The notes: generated from the letters alone by a model not told the origin. A DNA stretch of 35,665 nt from SAR202 cluster bacterium (GCA_013204585.1 JABMNL010000058.1:1-35665), one strand, 5' to 3'; positions 14,938 through 23,683 are shown, counted from the first letter of the stretch. Numbers and translations: made by a program.

Positions 14938-16515
14938 ATGGCCAAGAAAATTTCCTCACAAGAATTGAAAGACCTGATGGGCGGGACCGCTCCTTATGCG
15001 TTGATAGATGTCCGGGAATCGGGCGAATACAACGCCACCCACATTCCCGGCGCTGCTCTCATACCCCGTCGCCGCATCGAATACATCATTGAAACCTCAG
15101 TCCCCTACAAGGGCGTCCAGGTGGTCGTCTGTGACGATGACGGACGCCGGGCCGAATTGGCCGGTGCCACTTTAGAAAAACTCGGTTACACCAACGTTTC
15201 TGTGTTGCGGGGAGGCACCAACCGCTGGGCCAGCGATGACTTTCCCACCGAATGGGGCGTAAACGTGCCCAGCAAAGCCTTCGGCGAGCAGCAAGAAGTT
15301 GTTCATCTCGTCCCTGAGATTTCGGCCGACGACCTCCACCAGCGCATCGAGAACGGAGAGAAACTGGTCATCCTCGACACCCGAACCCCAGAGGAATACC
15401 AGCGCATGTGTATCCCCGGCGGACGCAGCATGCCCGGCGGTGAACTAGCCCTCCGAATTACCGACATCACCAAGGATTTAGACGCCGACACCACGGTGGT
15501 TATTAACTGCGCCGGACGCACCCGCAGCATCATGGGCACCCGCGTTCTCCAGCGCATGGGCGTTAATGCTGTGGGCTTGAAGAACGGCACCTCGGGCTGG
15601 CTTTTGGCTGGCTATGAACTGGAATACGGCGGAGACCGCGTTACCTTGCCCCAAGTTTCCACCGAGGGCCGGGCCGCTGCCGAGGAATACGCAGCACGGT
15701 TGGCCAAAGAGGACGGTGTCCGCTATTTGGACATTCCCAAACTGCAAGAGTTAATGGCCAAACGGGATCAAGAATCAATCTACTTTATTGATGTACGCAC
15801 CGATCCAGAGTACAACGCCATGCACATCCCTGGTTTCCGTTCCTTCCCCGGCGGACAGGCAGTGCAACGCTCCGACGATGTGGCCGTGGTAAAGAACGCC
15901 ACCTACATTTTCTGTTGCGATGGCCGGGCCAGGTCCACCATCACTGCTTCCATGTACCGACAAATGGGTCATGAAAACGTCTTTGCCGTGGACGGTGGCG
16001 TTCCTGCCTGGCAGACAGCCGGCAATGCCCCGGAAATCACTTTCCAGTCTTCAGAAATACCCGGCATGGCCCAGGCGGAAGCTTCGGTTAAGAAAATTTC
16101 ACCCCAAGAACTAAACTCCAACAAGCCAGACCTGGTGCTCTTCGTAGACACCAGCCAGGACTTCTCCCAGGGTCACACCCCAGGAGCCAAATGGATTTCC
16201 CGCAGTTGGCTGGAGCTTGAAATTGAAGCCGCCGCGCCATCCAAGAGTGCGTCCATCGTCGTTACTTGTGGCCGCGGGGGCGGTGCCACACTGGCCGCCG
16301 CAACCCTACAAGGAATGGGCTACACCAACGTTGCAGCCCTAGACGGCGGCATGGCTGCTTGGAAAGGCGCTAACCTGCCGGTAGAACAGGGTCTAACCGG
16401 AATTGTGCGTCCTCCCTCGGACATCAACTACCTAGGCGTGGACCGTAGCTACGCTGAAATGATGAATTACCTAAGGTGGGAAACCGACTTAGGTGCAAAA
16501 TACGCCGCGAAATAA
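14938..16515 (+). CDS. Four-domain rhodanese sulfurtransferase
   Basis: A 525-residue protein made of four consecutive rhodanese domains, at about 5-105, 128-230, 262-362 and 384-480. Each keeps a candidate active-site cysteine in its loop: Cys65 (CDDDGRR), Cys191 (CAGRTRS), Cys327 (CDGRARS) and Cys444 (CGRGGGA). The first and fourth loops are less canonical than the middle two. No signal peptide is seen, so it acts in the cytoplasm. The C-terminal tail (residues 485-525) ends in a conserved-looking helix. It should pass sulfane sulfur between cysteine persulfides. Its place before two sulfite-oxidase-family genes suggests sulfur delivery upstream of sulfite formation and oxidation. A good ribosome-binding site (AAGGAGC) precedes the ATG. 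First full gene of the cluster; 42 bases to the next. Confidence 0.9.
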   Translation: MAKKISSQELKDLMGGTAPYALIDVRESGEYNATHIPGAALIPRRRIEYIIETSVPYKGVQVVVCDDDGRRAELAGATLEKLGYTNVSVLRGGTNRWASDDFPTEWGVNVPSKAFGEQQEVVHLVPEISADDLHQRIENGEKLVILDTRTPEEYQRMCIPGGRSMPGGELALRITDITKDLDADTTVVINCAGRTRSIMGTRVLQRMGVNAVGLKNGTSGWLLAGYELEYGGDRVTLPQVSTEGRAAAEEYAARLAKEDGVRYLDIPKLQELMAKRDQESIYFIDVRTDPEYNAMHIPGFRSFPGGQAVQRSDDVAVVKNATYIFCCDGRARSTITASMYRQMGHENVFAVDGGVPAWQTAGNAPEITFQSSEIPGMAQAEASVKKISPQELNSNKPDLVLFVDTSQDFSQGHTPGAKWISRSWLELEIEAAAPSKSASIVVTCGRGGGATLAAATLQGMGYTNVAALDGGMAAWKGANLPVEQGLTGIVRPPSDINYLGVDRSYAEMMNYLRWETDLGAKYAAK

Positions 16516-16557
16516 CCCACCCTAAAGGCTACGCAGCAAAACTCGAGGAGGGACTTG

Positions 16558-17751
16558 ATGGCGACGAGAGAACAGGAAGGCGCAATTCCCGATTTTCTTA
16601 GAATGGACGAGGCAATTGGCTCGGACCCTGCCAATGCCGACAAGACCGGCAACTGGAACGGCTGGCCCACCAAGGACGTTACCCCCATCACGCTGATGGA
16701 CGACCAAGGACGGACAGTACGAATCCGCACACCGGTAATGGACTTGGAAGGACTAATTACTCCTACCGAGCTTCATTACACCGTCCAGCACTTCGCGGTT
16801 CCTCCGGTGGTGGAAACCGACAAGTGGGAGCTCAAGATTCACGGGCAAGTGAAGAATCCCATCACTCTGAACTTCGACCAGCTACGACGCTTCCCCGGCA
16901 AAAGCGTACGCACGGTCATGGAATGCTCGGGCAGCGATGCTACTTTCTTCGAGTATTTCAAGGGCGAAGGCCCAAAACCCTCGCGTACCCAAGAGCGCAT
17001 GATTTTGAGCGCCAGCGAATGGACCGGCGTCCCTTTGGCCGCCGTATTAAACGCCGCCGGTCTTACCGATAAATCCCTCTACGTGCGGGCCGTGGGCAAT
17101 GACCAGGGAGTGCCCGCCACCGCCGCCGAAGGCACCGACCCCTTCTTCTACGATAAGGGTCTGGCGATTCAAAAAGCGCTGCATCCAGACACCCTCTTGG
17201 CCGTCGCCCAGAACGGGCAGCTTTTGGAACACCTACACGGCGCTCCAGTTCGCCTGCTGGTGCCTGGTTGGTCCGGCAACTGGTCGGTGAAGTGGCTCAC
17301 GGAACTGGAAATTTTGGACCACATGCCCGATTGCTGGTACCACTATCAGTTCTACTACTACGGTGAGTCGAAGGACGACCCCAACAAAGAGTTAATTACC
17401 ACCCTCGGCGTCAAGTCCATTGTCACCCAGCCCAACGACGACACCGAAAAGATGACCAAGGGCGTCCACATGGTTCGTGGTTACGCTTGGAGCGGCGCCG
17501 GAGCCATCTCAGAGGTCGACGTTAGCGTCGACGGCGGCGATACCTGGCACTCCGCCCACATCGAGCAGCCCCGTGACCGGTTCATGTGGGTTCGTTGGTC
17601 CTACCAGTGGAATGCAGACAAACCAGGCAAGTACAACATAATGTCTCGCGCCACCGACGAAGTGGGCCGCGTACAGTCACGAGAACCCCGTTACAACAAC
17701 ATGCGCAAAAACTTCAGCGCCATAGTCGGTTATCCAGTCACCGTTGAATAA
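16558..17751 (+). CDS. Molybdenum sulfite-oxidase-family enzyme, first copy
   Basis: A 397-residue protein with the sulfite oxidase molybdopterin domain and the C-terminal Mo-co dimerisation domain (VDVSVDGGDTW). The molybdenum-ligand cysteine is Cys123 in MECSGSD. No haem domain, no twin-arginine signal and no membrane segment are visible, so it looks cytoplasmic, unlike the usual periplasmic SorA or YedY types. Predicted reaction: sulfite or an organic sulfur or related oxyanion oxidised, with electrons going to an unknown acceptor. The ATG at 16558 is chosen because GAGGAGG lies at 16545-16551; the longer frame starts at an adjacent TTG. Its last seven codons recur twice immediately downstream. 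Confidence 0.9.
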   Translation: MATREQEGAIPDFLRMDEAIGSDPANADKTGNWNGWPTKDVTPITLMDDQGRTVRIRTPVMDLEGLITPTELHYTVQHFAVPPVVETDKWELKIHGQVKNPITLNFDQLRRFPGKSVRTVMECSGSDATFFEYFKGEGPKPSRTQERMILSASEWTGVPLAAVLNAAGLTDKSLYVRAVGNDQGVPATAAEGTDPFFYDKGLAIQKALHPDTLLAVAQNGQLLEHLHGAPVRLLVPGWSGNWSVKWLTELEILDHMPDCWYHYQFYYYGESKDDPNKELITTLGVKSIVTQPNDDTEKMTKGVHMVRGYAWSGAGAISEVDVSVDGGDTWHSAHIEQPRDRFMWVRWSYQWNADKPGKYNIMSRATDEVGRVQSREPRYNNMRKNFSAIVGYPVTVE

Positions 17752-17810
17752 GTTGAATAAAAAGGCTATCCCGTAACTATTGAATAAAGGGTTATCCAGT
17801 TACGGTTTAA
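17728..17810 (+). repeat. Three end-to-end copies of the oxidase C-terminus
   Basis: The last codons of the sulfite oxidase gene (GYPVTVE then stop, 17728-17751) recur at 17764-17787 (GYPVTIE then stop) and 17790-17810 (GYPVTV then stop). The copies keep the amino acids while changing mainly third codon positions. They look like the tails of diverged paralogues left after deletion or recombination within a gene family, not like recent slippage. Confidence 0.7.
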
Positions 17811-17844
17811 TAACTGGCACCGAATCTAATACCCGGAGAAACCA

Positions 17845-18195
17845 ATGCCAATAATCGACCATTCAGACATACGCTTGGCCCCCACCACGGAACGGGTGCG
17901 AGAGCGGTATCTGGTATCTAAAGACCGCGGTGCGGTATCATTAACCGTAAAAGAAGTGGAGATTGCACCCGGCTGGGAAGGGCGATTGCACACCCATCCG
18001 GTAGATGTCTCCATTCAGGTATTGTCCGGAGCCATCCAGGTCATTCTGGGTGACGAAGTGCGGACAGTAAGGCCGGGAACCACCCTGTTGGCCCCGCCAG
18101 GCGTACCCCACAAGCTAATTCACCATCTCTGGACGCCGGCACTCTTAATGATTACCTATCCGTCGGCAGAGCTGGTAACCGACCACCTGGAATAA
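17845..18195 (+). CDS. Cupin-domain protein in the sulfur cluster
   Basis: A 116-residue single cupin barrel. Metal-ligand candidates are His49 and His51 (HTH) in the first motif and His89 (PGVPHK) in the second; His93/94 are nearby. The glutamate usually found in the first motif is not at its expected place (the segment reads PVDVSIQ), so metal binding may be by three histidines. It could be a small dioxygenase-like or sensing protein; thiol dioxygenases use three-histidine iron centres, but they are larger than this. It lies between two sulfite-oxidase genes on the same strand, so a role with sulfur compounds is likely. ATG with GGAG upstream. No signal peptide. Confidence 0.75.
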   Translation: MPIIDHSDIRLAPTTERVRERYLVSKDRGAVSLTVKEVEIAPGWEGRLHTHPVDVSIQVLSGAIQVILGDEVRTVRPGTTLLAPPGVPHKLIHHLWTPALLMITYPSAELVTDHLE

Positions 18196-18254
18196 CCCGG
18201 AAGTAACCCGGAAATCTCAGTAAAATCACCAGAACGTCTTGAGGAGGACCCCAA

Positions 18255-19364
18255 ATGGCCCTGCCAAAAATCGGCACCCAAGTAGCACCACAAATTATTC
18301 CTACAAACGCTGGTCTTCGGACATGGGCCGCGCCCCCGCAGGCTTTGCAGAATGAGATAGTCCCCAACGAACTGTTCTACATCCGCAACCACTGGAAAGA
18401 AAGTCCTAACATCGACATCAACACCTTCGAATTGAAGATTGACGGCGAGGTCGAGCGCACGATTACCCTGTCCTTTGAAGACCTCAAGAAATTGCCTCAA
18501 AAGCGTTTCCAAGTAACCTTTGAGTGCTGCGGCAACAGCCCAGTGCCCGAGTATTTCACCAAGTCCCTCCGCATCAGCTCTGTGATGGAGCAGATTAAGG
18601 GCCATGGGATTATGGGCAACGCCGAGTGGGCCGGAGTCTCCCTAAAAGATGTTCTGGAATTGGCCGGAGTCAAAGACTCGGCAGTCGAAGTAATGTTCGA
18701 AGGTGCCGACCACGGTGCCGACGAAGTAGTTGGCGATCCTGCGGAAATCACCTACGAGCGCAGCCTGCCAATGGCCAAAGCCCTCCACGAAGACACCATC
18801 TTGGCCTATGAGATGAACGGCGAGCCATTGCCCAAGGACCACGGCTACCCCCTGCGGCTCTTGGTCTCTGGTTGGTACGGCATGAACTCGGTCAAGTGGC
18901 TGGTTGGCATTCACGTTCTGGATCATAAATTCGACGGGTTCTACATGACCCAGCGCTACATGACCATGAATGAGCCCGGAAACCCAGTACCCTACCGTTT
19001 TTATGGCAAGTTACAGGTCAAGTCCATCATCACCAGCCCGTTGCCAGGCGAGATTATCCCCGCCAGCGGCTACACCTTGGCTGGCGCAGCGTGGTCCGGT
19101 GAAGAGGACATAGAAGAAGTTGAGATTAGCACCGACGGCGGCGAGACGTGGAACCCGGTGGACAAGCTCCATGACCGGGAAGCTTACTCGTGGTATCGGT
19201 GGGAGCACCAATGGAATCCGCCCGCCGAGGGCAAGTACACAATCATGTCCCGCGCCACCAATGTGTTAGGCGTCACCCAACCCATGGAATTCCCCAACCC
19301 TTGGGACGGTCGCGGCTATGGCAACAACATGGTCTTCCCTTACGATGTAGAGGTCAGGGCCTAA
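18255..19364 (+). CDS. Molybdenum sulfite-oxidase-family enzyme, second copy
   Basis: A 369-residue paralogue of the first oxidase with the molybdopterin domain and the dimerisation domain (EEVEISTDGGETW). The molybdenum-ligand cysteine is Cys91 in FECCGNS, next to a second cysteine (Cys92) where relatives usually have Ala or Ser. No Tat or Sec signal is visible. The overall pattern (PNELFYIRNHW near residue 37, ECxGN) is closest to plant and bacterial sulfite oxidases, so this copy is the better candidate for true sulfite oxidation. A strong GAGGAGG precedes the ATG at 18255. It ends the tight gene row that began at 14938. Confidence 0.92.
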   Translation: MALPKIGTQVAPQIIPTNAGLRTWAAPPQALQNEIVPNELFYIRNHWKESPNIDINTFELKIDGEVERTITLSFEDLKKLPQKRFQVTFECCGNSPVPEYFTKSLRISSVMEQIKGHGIMGNAEWAGVSLKDVLELAGVKDSAVEVMFEGADHGADEVVGDPAEITYERSLPMAKALHEDTILAYEMNGEPLPKDHGYPLRLLVSGWYGMNSVKWLVGIHVLDHKFDGFYMTQRYMTMNEPGNPVPYRFYGKLQVKSIITSPLPGEIIPASGYTLAGAAWSGEEDIEEVEISTDGGETWNPVDKLHDREAYSWYRWEHQWNPPAEGKYTIMSRATNVLGVTQPMEFPNPWDGRGYGNNMVFPYDVEVRA

Positions 19365-19420
19365 AGCCGCGGTAGCAAGATAACAACCAAGATAATAATC
19401 ACGATAACAGGGGTGCAAGA

Positions 19421-19702
19421 CTGACAGCTCCTAGCCGATTCCCATTTCCACTGGCGTTCGGCCTGGTATTGGCCGCAGTCATCGCGCTAATCATATTCCT
19501 TGGCGCGTGGGCAGTATCGGCAGATGTGGGCGGCCAGCGTACGTTGGCCTTTGGCCTGCCGGGCACTACGCCCACCCTGACCGGCGAAAATCTCCAGGGA
19601 GACAGCGCCGGTCAGTTCGGGGCGAACAACGCGGACAATCAAAGCGCGGTTGCAGATACTTGGTGGGGCCAGGCGTTACTAACGGCTTGTCCACTTCACT
19701 AA
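19421..19702 (+). CDS. Possible small membrane-anchored or exported protein
   Basis: An open frame with a hydrophobic N-terminal segment (AAVIALIIFLGAWAVSA) and a short Thr/Gly/Asn-rich remainder ending TWWGQALLTACPLH. The start is unclear: no ATG, a CTG at 19421 behind AGGGGTG, or a TTG at 19469. It sits between the second sulfite oxidase and the MFS gene and is not recognised. It could be a truncated exported protein, such as the anchor of a lost electron carrier, or chance. Confidence 0.3.
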   Translation: MTAPSRFPFPLAFGLVLAAVIALIIFLGAWAVSADVGGQRTLAFGLPGTTPTLTGENLQGDSAGQFGANNADNQSAVADTWWGQALLTACPLH

Positions 19703-19823
19703 TTAATTAATTAATTTAAATACGGCAAATACTACGAACCAACGACTGACCAACTGGCGGGCGGGGACATCATCCGCCCAGTTTTACTTGATGTCTGGTC
19801 TCAACTTGATACAAGGACACTAA
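19703..19823. other. Short gap with AT tract and hairpin before the MFS gene
   Basis: An AATTAATTAATT tract at about 19699-19718 is followed by an imperfect GC-rich hairpin with T tail (19752-19785; GGGCGG/CCGCCC core, AACT/AGTT outer pairs) that could be a terminator or attenuator. AAGGA at about 19812 is the ribosome-binding site of the next gene. Confidence 0.35.
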
Positions 19824-21209
19824 ATGGCGGTAATCACTAATCCAGTCCAGGGAGCCACTCGCTCTCCAAAAAGAATTCACCGCGCCTGGTTCATACTAGC
19901 GATTCTAGCCGTAGCCCAGATTACCGCACAGTCGATTAGCATGTCCGCCGGAATCATGGTCGCCCCATTAAACGACCCCGACGGTCCATTCGGCTGGAAC
20001 ATTGGCCTCATCGGCGCAGCATTGGCCACCTACTACATTTGCGGTGCAACTGTAGCCCCAATTACCGGCATGCTTGGCGACCGCTACGGCGCGCGGCCTT
20101 TGATGTTCGCCTGCGGAATCCTCTACATGACCAGCATGATTCTGGTCGGCACGATAACCCACGTTTGGCAATTCTTCTTATACTTTGGCGTCATGCTGTC
20201 CGTAACCCAGTCCTTGGCAATGGTGCCTCTGTTGGCATCGGTTAGTGGCTGGTTCAAAATAAGATTGGGCCTGGCCACCGGGATTCTTTGGGCTTCGGGC
20301 GGAATTGGAGCAGCAGCAATCGCGCCATCCGTTGCCAGCCTCTTGGAATCAGTTGGTTGGCAAGCCACATTTACCATCATCGGTATAGCAGGAGGCGGTA
20401 CGCTGACCCTGCTGACCTTCTTCTTTCGTTCCAAGCCAGCCGACGCCAAGACCATCGCCTTTGGTGCGCGGGCAAACGAACCACCGGAAGTTGTCCGGAG
20501 CAAAGAGATAACCCGTCTCAGGCTAAAGGTCTTTAATAAAGCGATGCGCCGGACCAGAGCGTTCTGGAACCTGCCTGCCATCCACGGACTAGGTTGTGCG
20601 GGGCACGGCATCATTTTAATTTATTCGATACCTTTAGCCATCGAAAAAGGCATCAGCCTTTCTTCGGCGTCATACATTTTGGCTCTCATCTCCATCTTCA
20701 GCATCCTGGGCCGCTTCATGGCCCCGATATTGGCGGAGCGGATGGGCGGCAAACCTGTAATCATGACGGCCTTGGTGGTGCAGGGTATAACGGTTCTAGT
20801 ATTATTCTGGGCTCAAGACGCTTGGAGCTTCTACCTGTTCGCCGCGTTGTTCGGGCTGGGTTTTGGTGGCGAAATGTCCGCCTACTTGGTGGTCAACCGC
20901 CAGTACTTCGGCACCGGGCCATTGGCGACTTTGTACGGATTTGAAACCATGGGAGCGCTTTCCGGCCATGCCACCGCCACGGTGCTGGGCGGACTGTTAA
21001 TCTACATAACCGGTTCGTTCAATCCGGTGTTGGTCCTTTCCATGTTCTTCAGCTTTACTGGCGTTTTGGTGGTTTTCAGCATGGAGTCCAATGCCCGTGT
21101 GCTGATTCCCGACTGGGAAGACGCCCTGCCTCCCGAAGCTAGAACTACTCCCCAAATCGCCACCCAATCGGTGCGGGCCGCCCAACTGGAACAGGCGATT
21201 GTAGACTAG
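19824..21209 (+). CDS. MFS transporter, oxalate/formate or monocarboxylate type
   Basis: A 461-residue major facilitator protein with 12 predicted membrane helices. The loop after helix 2 carries the family A motif as GMLGDRYGARP, and a long basic cytoplasmic loop separates the two halves (KPADAKTIAF to RRTRAFW, about residues 210-250). The C-terminal tail is cytoplasmic and acidic. The pattern fits the monocarboxylate/oxalate:formate antiporter branch, so a small organic acid or sulfonate is the likely cargo. It follows the sulfite-oxidase cluster on the same strand, but a possible hairpin lies between, so membership in that operon is uncertain. ATG with AAGGA upstream. Confidence 0.88.
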   Translation: MAVITNPVQGATRSPKRIHRAWFILAILAVAQITAQSISMSAGIMVAPLNDPDGPFGWNIGLIGAALATYYICGATVAPITGMLGDRYGARPLMFACGILYMTSMILVGTITHVWQFFLYFGVMLSVTQSLAMVPLLASVSGWFKIRLGLATGILWASGGIGAAAIAPSVASLLESVGWQATFTIIGIAGGGTLTLLTFFFRSKPADAKTIAFGARANEPPEVVRSKEITRLRLKVFNKAMRRTRAFWNLPAIHGLGCAGHGIILIYSIPLAIEKGISLSSASYILALISIFSILGRFMAPILAERMGGKPVIMTALVVQGITVLVLFWAQDAWSFYLFAALFGLGFGGEMSAYLVVNRQYFGTGPLATLYGFETMGALSGHATATVLGGLLIYITGSFNPVLVLSMFFSFTGVLVVFSMESNARVLIPDWEDALPPEARTTPQIATQSVRAAQLEQAIVD

Positions 21210-21274
21210 CTGCCTCGGTTTCTTTGGCAACATTCAAGCTTCGGCATAGGCTTATTTTTTAGAGGTTTACCGGC

Positions 21275-21949
21275 ATGGCAGAACTCATCGACTTGACCCT
21301 AACCCTGGGCAGCGACCGGATTAGTCTGGTGCCCGGCTTGGTCGGCGTCGAGACCACACCAATCCAGACCCATGAGACCCACGCTCGTTCAAACCAAAAG
21401 CTTTGCCTGGCTACTCACGTCGGCACCCACGTTGACGCCCCCTACCACTTCGTAGACGGCGCAACCACTATAGAAAATATGCCCCTTGAGAAGTACGCGG
21501 GGCCTGCGCTTTTGTTGGACCTACGCACGGTATTCAAGGGCCAATCGCCGTTACTGGTCTCGGAATTACAAGACGCAGGCGCAAATTCTGGGTCGGTCAA
21601 AGACAAAATAGTAGTCCTATTCACCGGCTGGGCTGAAGCCGAATCCGGCGGCCCACGCTTCTACGGCCACGGGCCATATCTCAGCACGGAAGGGGCCGCA
21701 TTCTTGGCCGACTGCGGGGCAAACGCCGTCGCGGTGGACTTTCCAATCGACAAGCACCCCGACACGCCCCTATCCACCATCAAAGACTTCCCGGTGCACC
21801 GGCTACTCCTGGGGCAGAATATCCCACTGATTGAAAACCTGATTAACCTGGACAAACTGGTAGGCAAAGAGTTCGAACTGTGGGCACTCCCGCTAAAGCT
21901 CAAGGGCGGAGACGGCGCTGCCACCAGGGCCGTTGCTCGCGTCCTCTAG
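21275..21949 (+). CDS. Cyclase-family metal-dependent hydrolase (kynurenine formamidase-like)
   Basis: A 224-residue protein of the cyclase superfamily. The signature HVGTHVDAPYHF is at 48-59, giving metal ligands His48, His52 and Asp54 and the nearby His58. Family members include bacterial kynurenine formamidase (KynB) and isatin hydrolase; they hydrolyse cyclic amides or formamides. Which substrate is used here cannot be told, and no other kynurenine-pathway gene is visible. It lies 65 bases after the MFS gene and 12 before the HAM1-like gene, so the three may be co-transcribed and the transporter may feed the hydrolase. Confidence 0.88.
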   Translation: MAELIDLTLTLGSDRISLVPGLVGVETTPIQTHETHARSNQKLCLATHVGTHVDAPYHFVDGATTIENMPLEKYAGPALLLDLRTVFKGQSPLLVSELQDAGANSGSVKDKIVVLFTGWAEAESGGPRFYGHGPYLSTEGAAFLADCGANAVAVDFPIDKHPDTPLSTIKDFPVHRLLLGQNIPLIENLINLDKLVGKEFELWALPLKLKGGDGAATRAVARVL

Positions 21950-21961
21950 CCTGCATCTACG

Positions 21962-22600
21962 ATGAACGTAATGGACGCCCTGCCGATTCTGTTGGCCACC
22001 GGAAACGGGGATAAACAGAACGCATTCCGGACGCTGCTCGACAGCCTTGCTCTCCGCTGTGTCACCTCCGCGGAGGCTGGCGTCACCGCATCTACCCAAG
22101 AAGACGGCGAAACCCATGAGGCCATCGCCCAAGAAAAAGCCATTGAGTGGTCGAAGGCCGGTTCCATGCTGGCCATCGCCTCCGACGGCGGCCTGGTCAT
22201 CCCCGCTTTGGGCCCTGCTTGGGAGAGTCGGCACACCCGCCGCTTTGCTGGCCCAGGAGTTGACGACGCTCAGCGAGTGGACCGCTTGCTCGAACTCATG
22301 GAGCCGTTCATTGGCACCGACAGAAACGCTTCCTGGGCCGAAGCTGTAGCCGTTGCCCACAAAGGCCGTCTTTTGGCTTCCTGGGAGCTTGTGGGAGCAA
22401 CTGGCATGATAGCCGAGACCAGAGAACCCGGCCCGGTACCCGAGTTCTGGGCTTTCACAGTTTGGACATTTCCCCAGTACGGCAAGACCTACAACCAACT
22501 CACCCCAGACGAGCTGGCGTCGCTCAACGATCACTGGACGCGGCTGGGCCAACTGGTGCGCCGCTTTTTCCAGTCCATTTTCGTTCCTCCGGTTGAGTAA
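21962..22600 (+). CDS. HAM1/RdgB-like nucleotide pyrophosphatase, variant
   Basis: A 212-residue protein that follows the RdgB/HAM1 layout: TGNGDKQ at 13-19 (usual TGNxxK), QEDGETHEAIAQEKA at 46-60, and SDGGLVIPALG at 74-84. RdgB enzymes hydrolyse inosine and xanthosine triphosphates to protect DNA. Here the usual catalytic DDSG is ASDGG, and the RYAG motif is RRFAG. The C-terminal 60 residues are not typical. Either it is a divergent house-cleaning enzyme or it has changed substrate. The ATG at 21962 or 21971 could be the start. Confidence 0.75.
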   Translation: MNVMDALPILLATGNGDKQNAFRTLLDSLALRCVTSAEAGVTASTQEDGETHEAIAQEKAIEWSKAGSMLAIASDGGLVIPALGPAWESRHTRRFAGPGVDDAQRVDRLLELMEPFIGTDRNASWAEAVAVAHKGRLLASWELVGATGMIAETREPGPVPEFWAFTVWTFPQYGKTYNQLTPDELASLNDHWTRLGQLVRRFFQSIFVPPVE

Positions 22601-22706
22601 TCCCTGCCTTGAGTTTGTCCCTTAAATTTGCCCCGGTGGTGCGCTCTGCACCTTTGGGATACAATGATTTCTCGTGCCTAGCTAGGCAGTAGAATCCCCG
22701 GAGACG

Positions 22707-23681
22707 GTGACCCGATTGACCACCACTGAGCCCGCCCCTGGAACGATCCACGGATACAAAGCCCCCGAGTCCATCGAAGATGTCCAAAACCTGCTGCGTG
22801 ACCAGGTCTACATAACCGACCGCGCGTTAGCAGTCCCCATATTTCTGGCAATGAAGCTGCAACGGCCCCTGTTCCTCGAAGGAGAGGCCGGCGTTGGCAA
22901 GACCGAGATTGCCCGCGCCTTGGCCGCTGGCCTGGGCACCAAACTCATCCGCCTGCAATGCTACGAAGGCTTGGACGTTAACCAGGCGGTTTACGAGTGG
23001 AACCATACCCGCCAAGTCCTGGAAATTCGCCTCATGGAGGCGGCGGGAGACGTTGACCGCCAAGCCGCCAACGCCGACCTGTTCAGCGAGAAATTCCTCA
23101 TCAAGCGCCCCCTGCTCCAGGCCATTGACGACGCCGAAGAGCGGCCTCCGGTGCTCCTCATCGACGAGTTGGACCGCTCCGATGAGGAATTCGAAGGGTT
23201 TCTGCTAGAGCTTCTCGGCGATTATCAGATAACCATCCCAGAACTCGGCACTTACAAAGCCGCGCATCCGCCCATCGTAATCATCACCTCCAACCGCACC
23301 CGGGAGATTCACGACGCACTAAAACGCCGCTGCCTCTACTACTGGGTCGATTACCCCGACTACCAAAAAGAGCTTCAAATCATCACCGCCCGGATTCCAG
23401 ACGCCCCCAGGAAGCTGGCCGAGCAGGTGACCGCTTTCATCCAAGAAATGCGGGAAACCGAACTATTTAAGATTCCCGGCGTCTCCGAAACTTTGGACTG
23501 GCTATCAGCACTATTAGCCTTAAACCAAACAGAGTTGGATCCGGAAGTGATTGACGAAACCCTGGGCCTGATGCTCAAGTACCAAGACGACATCGAGGCC
23601 GTTAAAGGCGAGCCCGTCCGCGCCATGCTGGAGCGCTCCAAGAACCGGGGGCCACGCCGGGGCGGCCGCCGACGCGGGTAG
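22707..23681 (+). CDS. MoxR-type AAA+ ATPase (CoxD-like)
   Basis: A 324-residue MoxR-family ATPase. Walker A GEAGVGKT is at 59-66 and Walker B LLIDELD at 150-156 with Asp153 and Glu154; sensor and arginine-finger regions follow (TSNRTREIHDALKRR). The C-terminal tail is basic (RGPRRGGRRRG). MoxR proteins work with von Willebrand A partners as chaperones that insert metal cofactors or activate enzymes; CoxD/CoxE do this for the Mo-Cu centre of CO dehydrogenase. The GTG start has GGAG upstream. The stop is two bases before the VWA gene, so the two act as a pair. No CO dehydrogenase genes are in view. Confidence 0.9.
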   Translation: MTRLTTTEPAPGTIHGYKAPESIEDVQNLLRDQVYITDRALAVPIFLAMKLQRPLFLEGEAGVGKTEIARALAAGLGTKLIRLQCYEGLDVNQAVYEWNHTRQVLEIRLMEAAGDVDRQAANADLFSEKFLIKRPLLQAIDDAEERPPVLLIDELDRSDEEFEGFLLELLGDYQITIPELGTYKAAHPPIVIITSNRTREIHDALKRRCLYYWVDYPDYQKELQIITARIPDAPRKLAEQVTAFIQEMRETELFKIPGVSETLDWLSALLALNQTELDPEVIDETLGLMLKYQDDIEAVKGEPVRAMLERSKNRGPRRGGRRRG

Positions 23682-23683
23682 TT

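Noticed and set aside
21893..22552. Open frame of 219 codons on the minus strand opposite the HAM1-like gene
   Set aside because: The plus-strand frame has ordered family motifs; the minus frame has none.
22628..22665. Promoter with TTGCCC and TACAAT before the MoxR gene
   Set aside because: The spacing is about 26 bp, too long for a sigma-70 promoter. The shared AAATTTGCCCCGGTGG word also found near 9747 is noted but too short to interpret.
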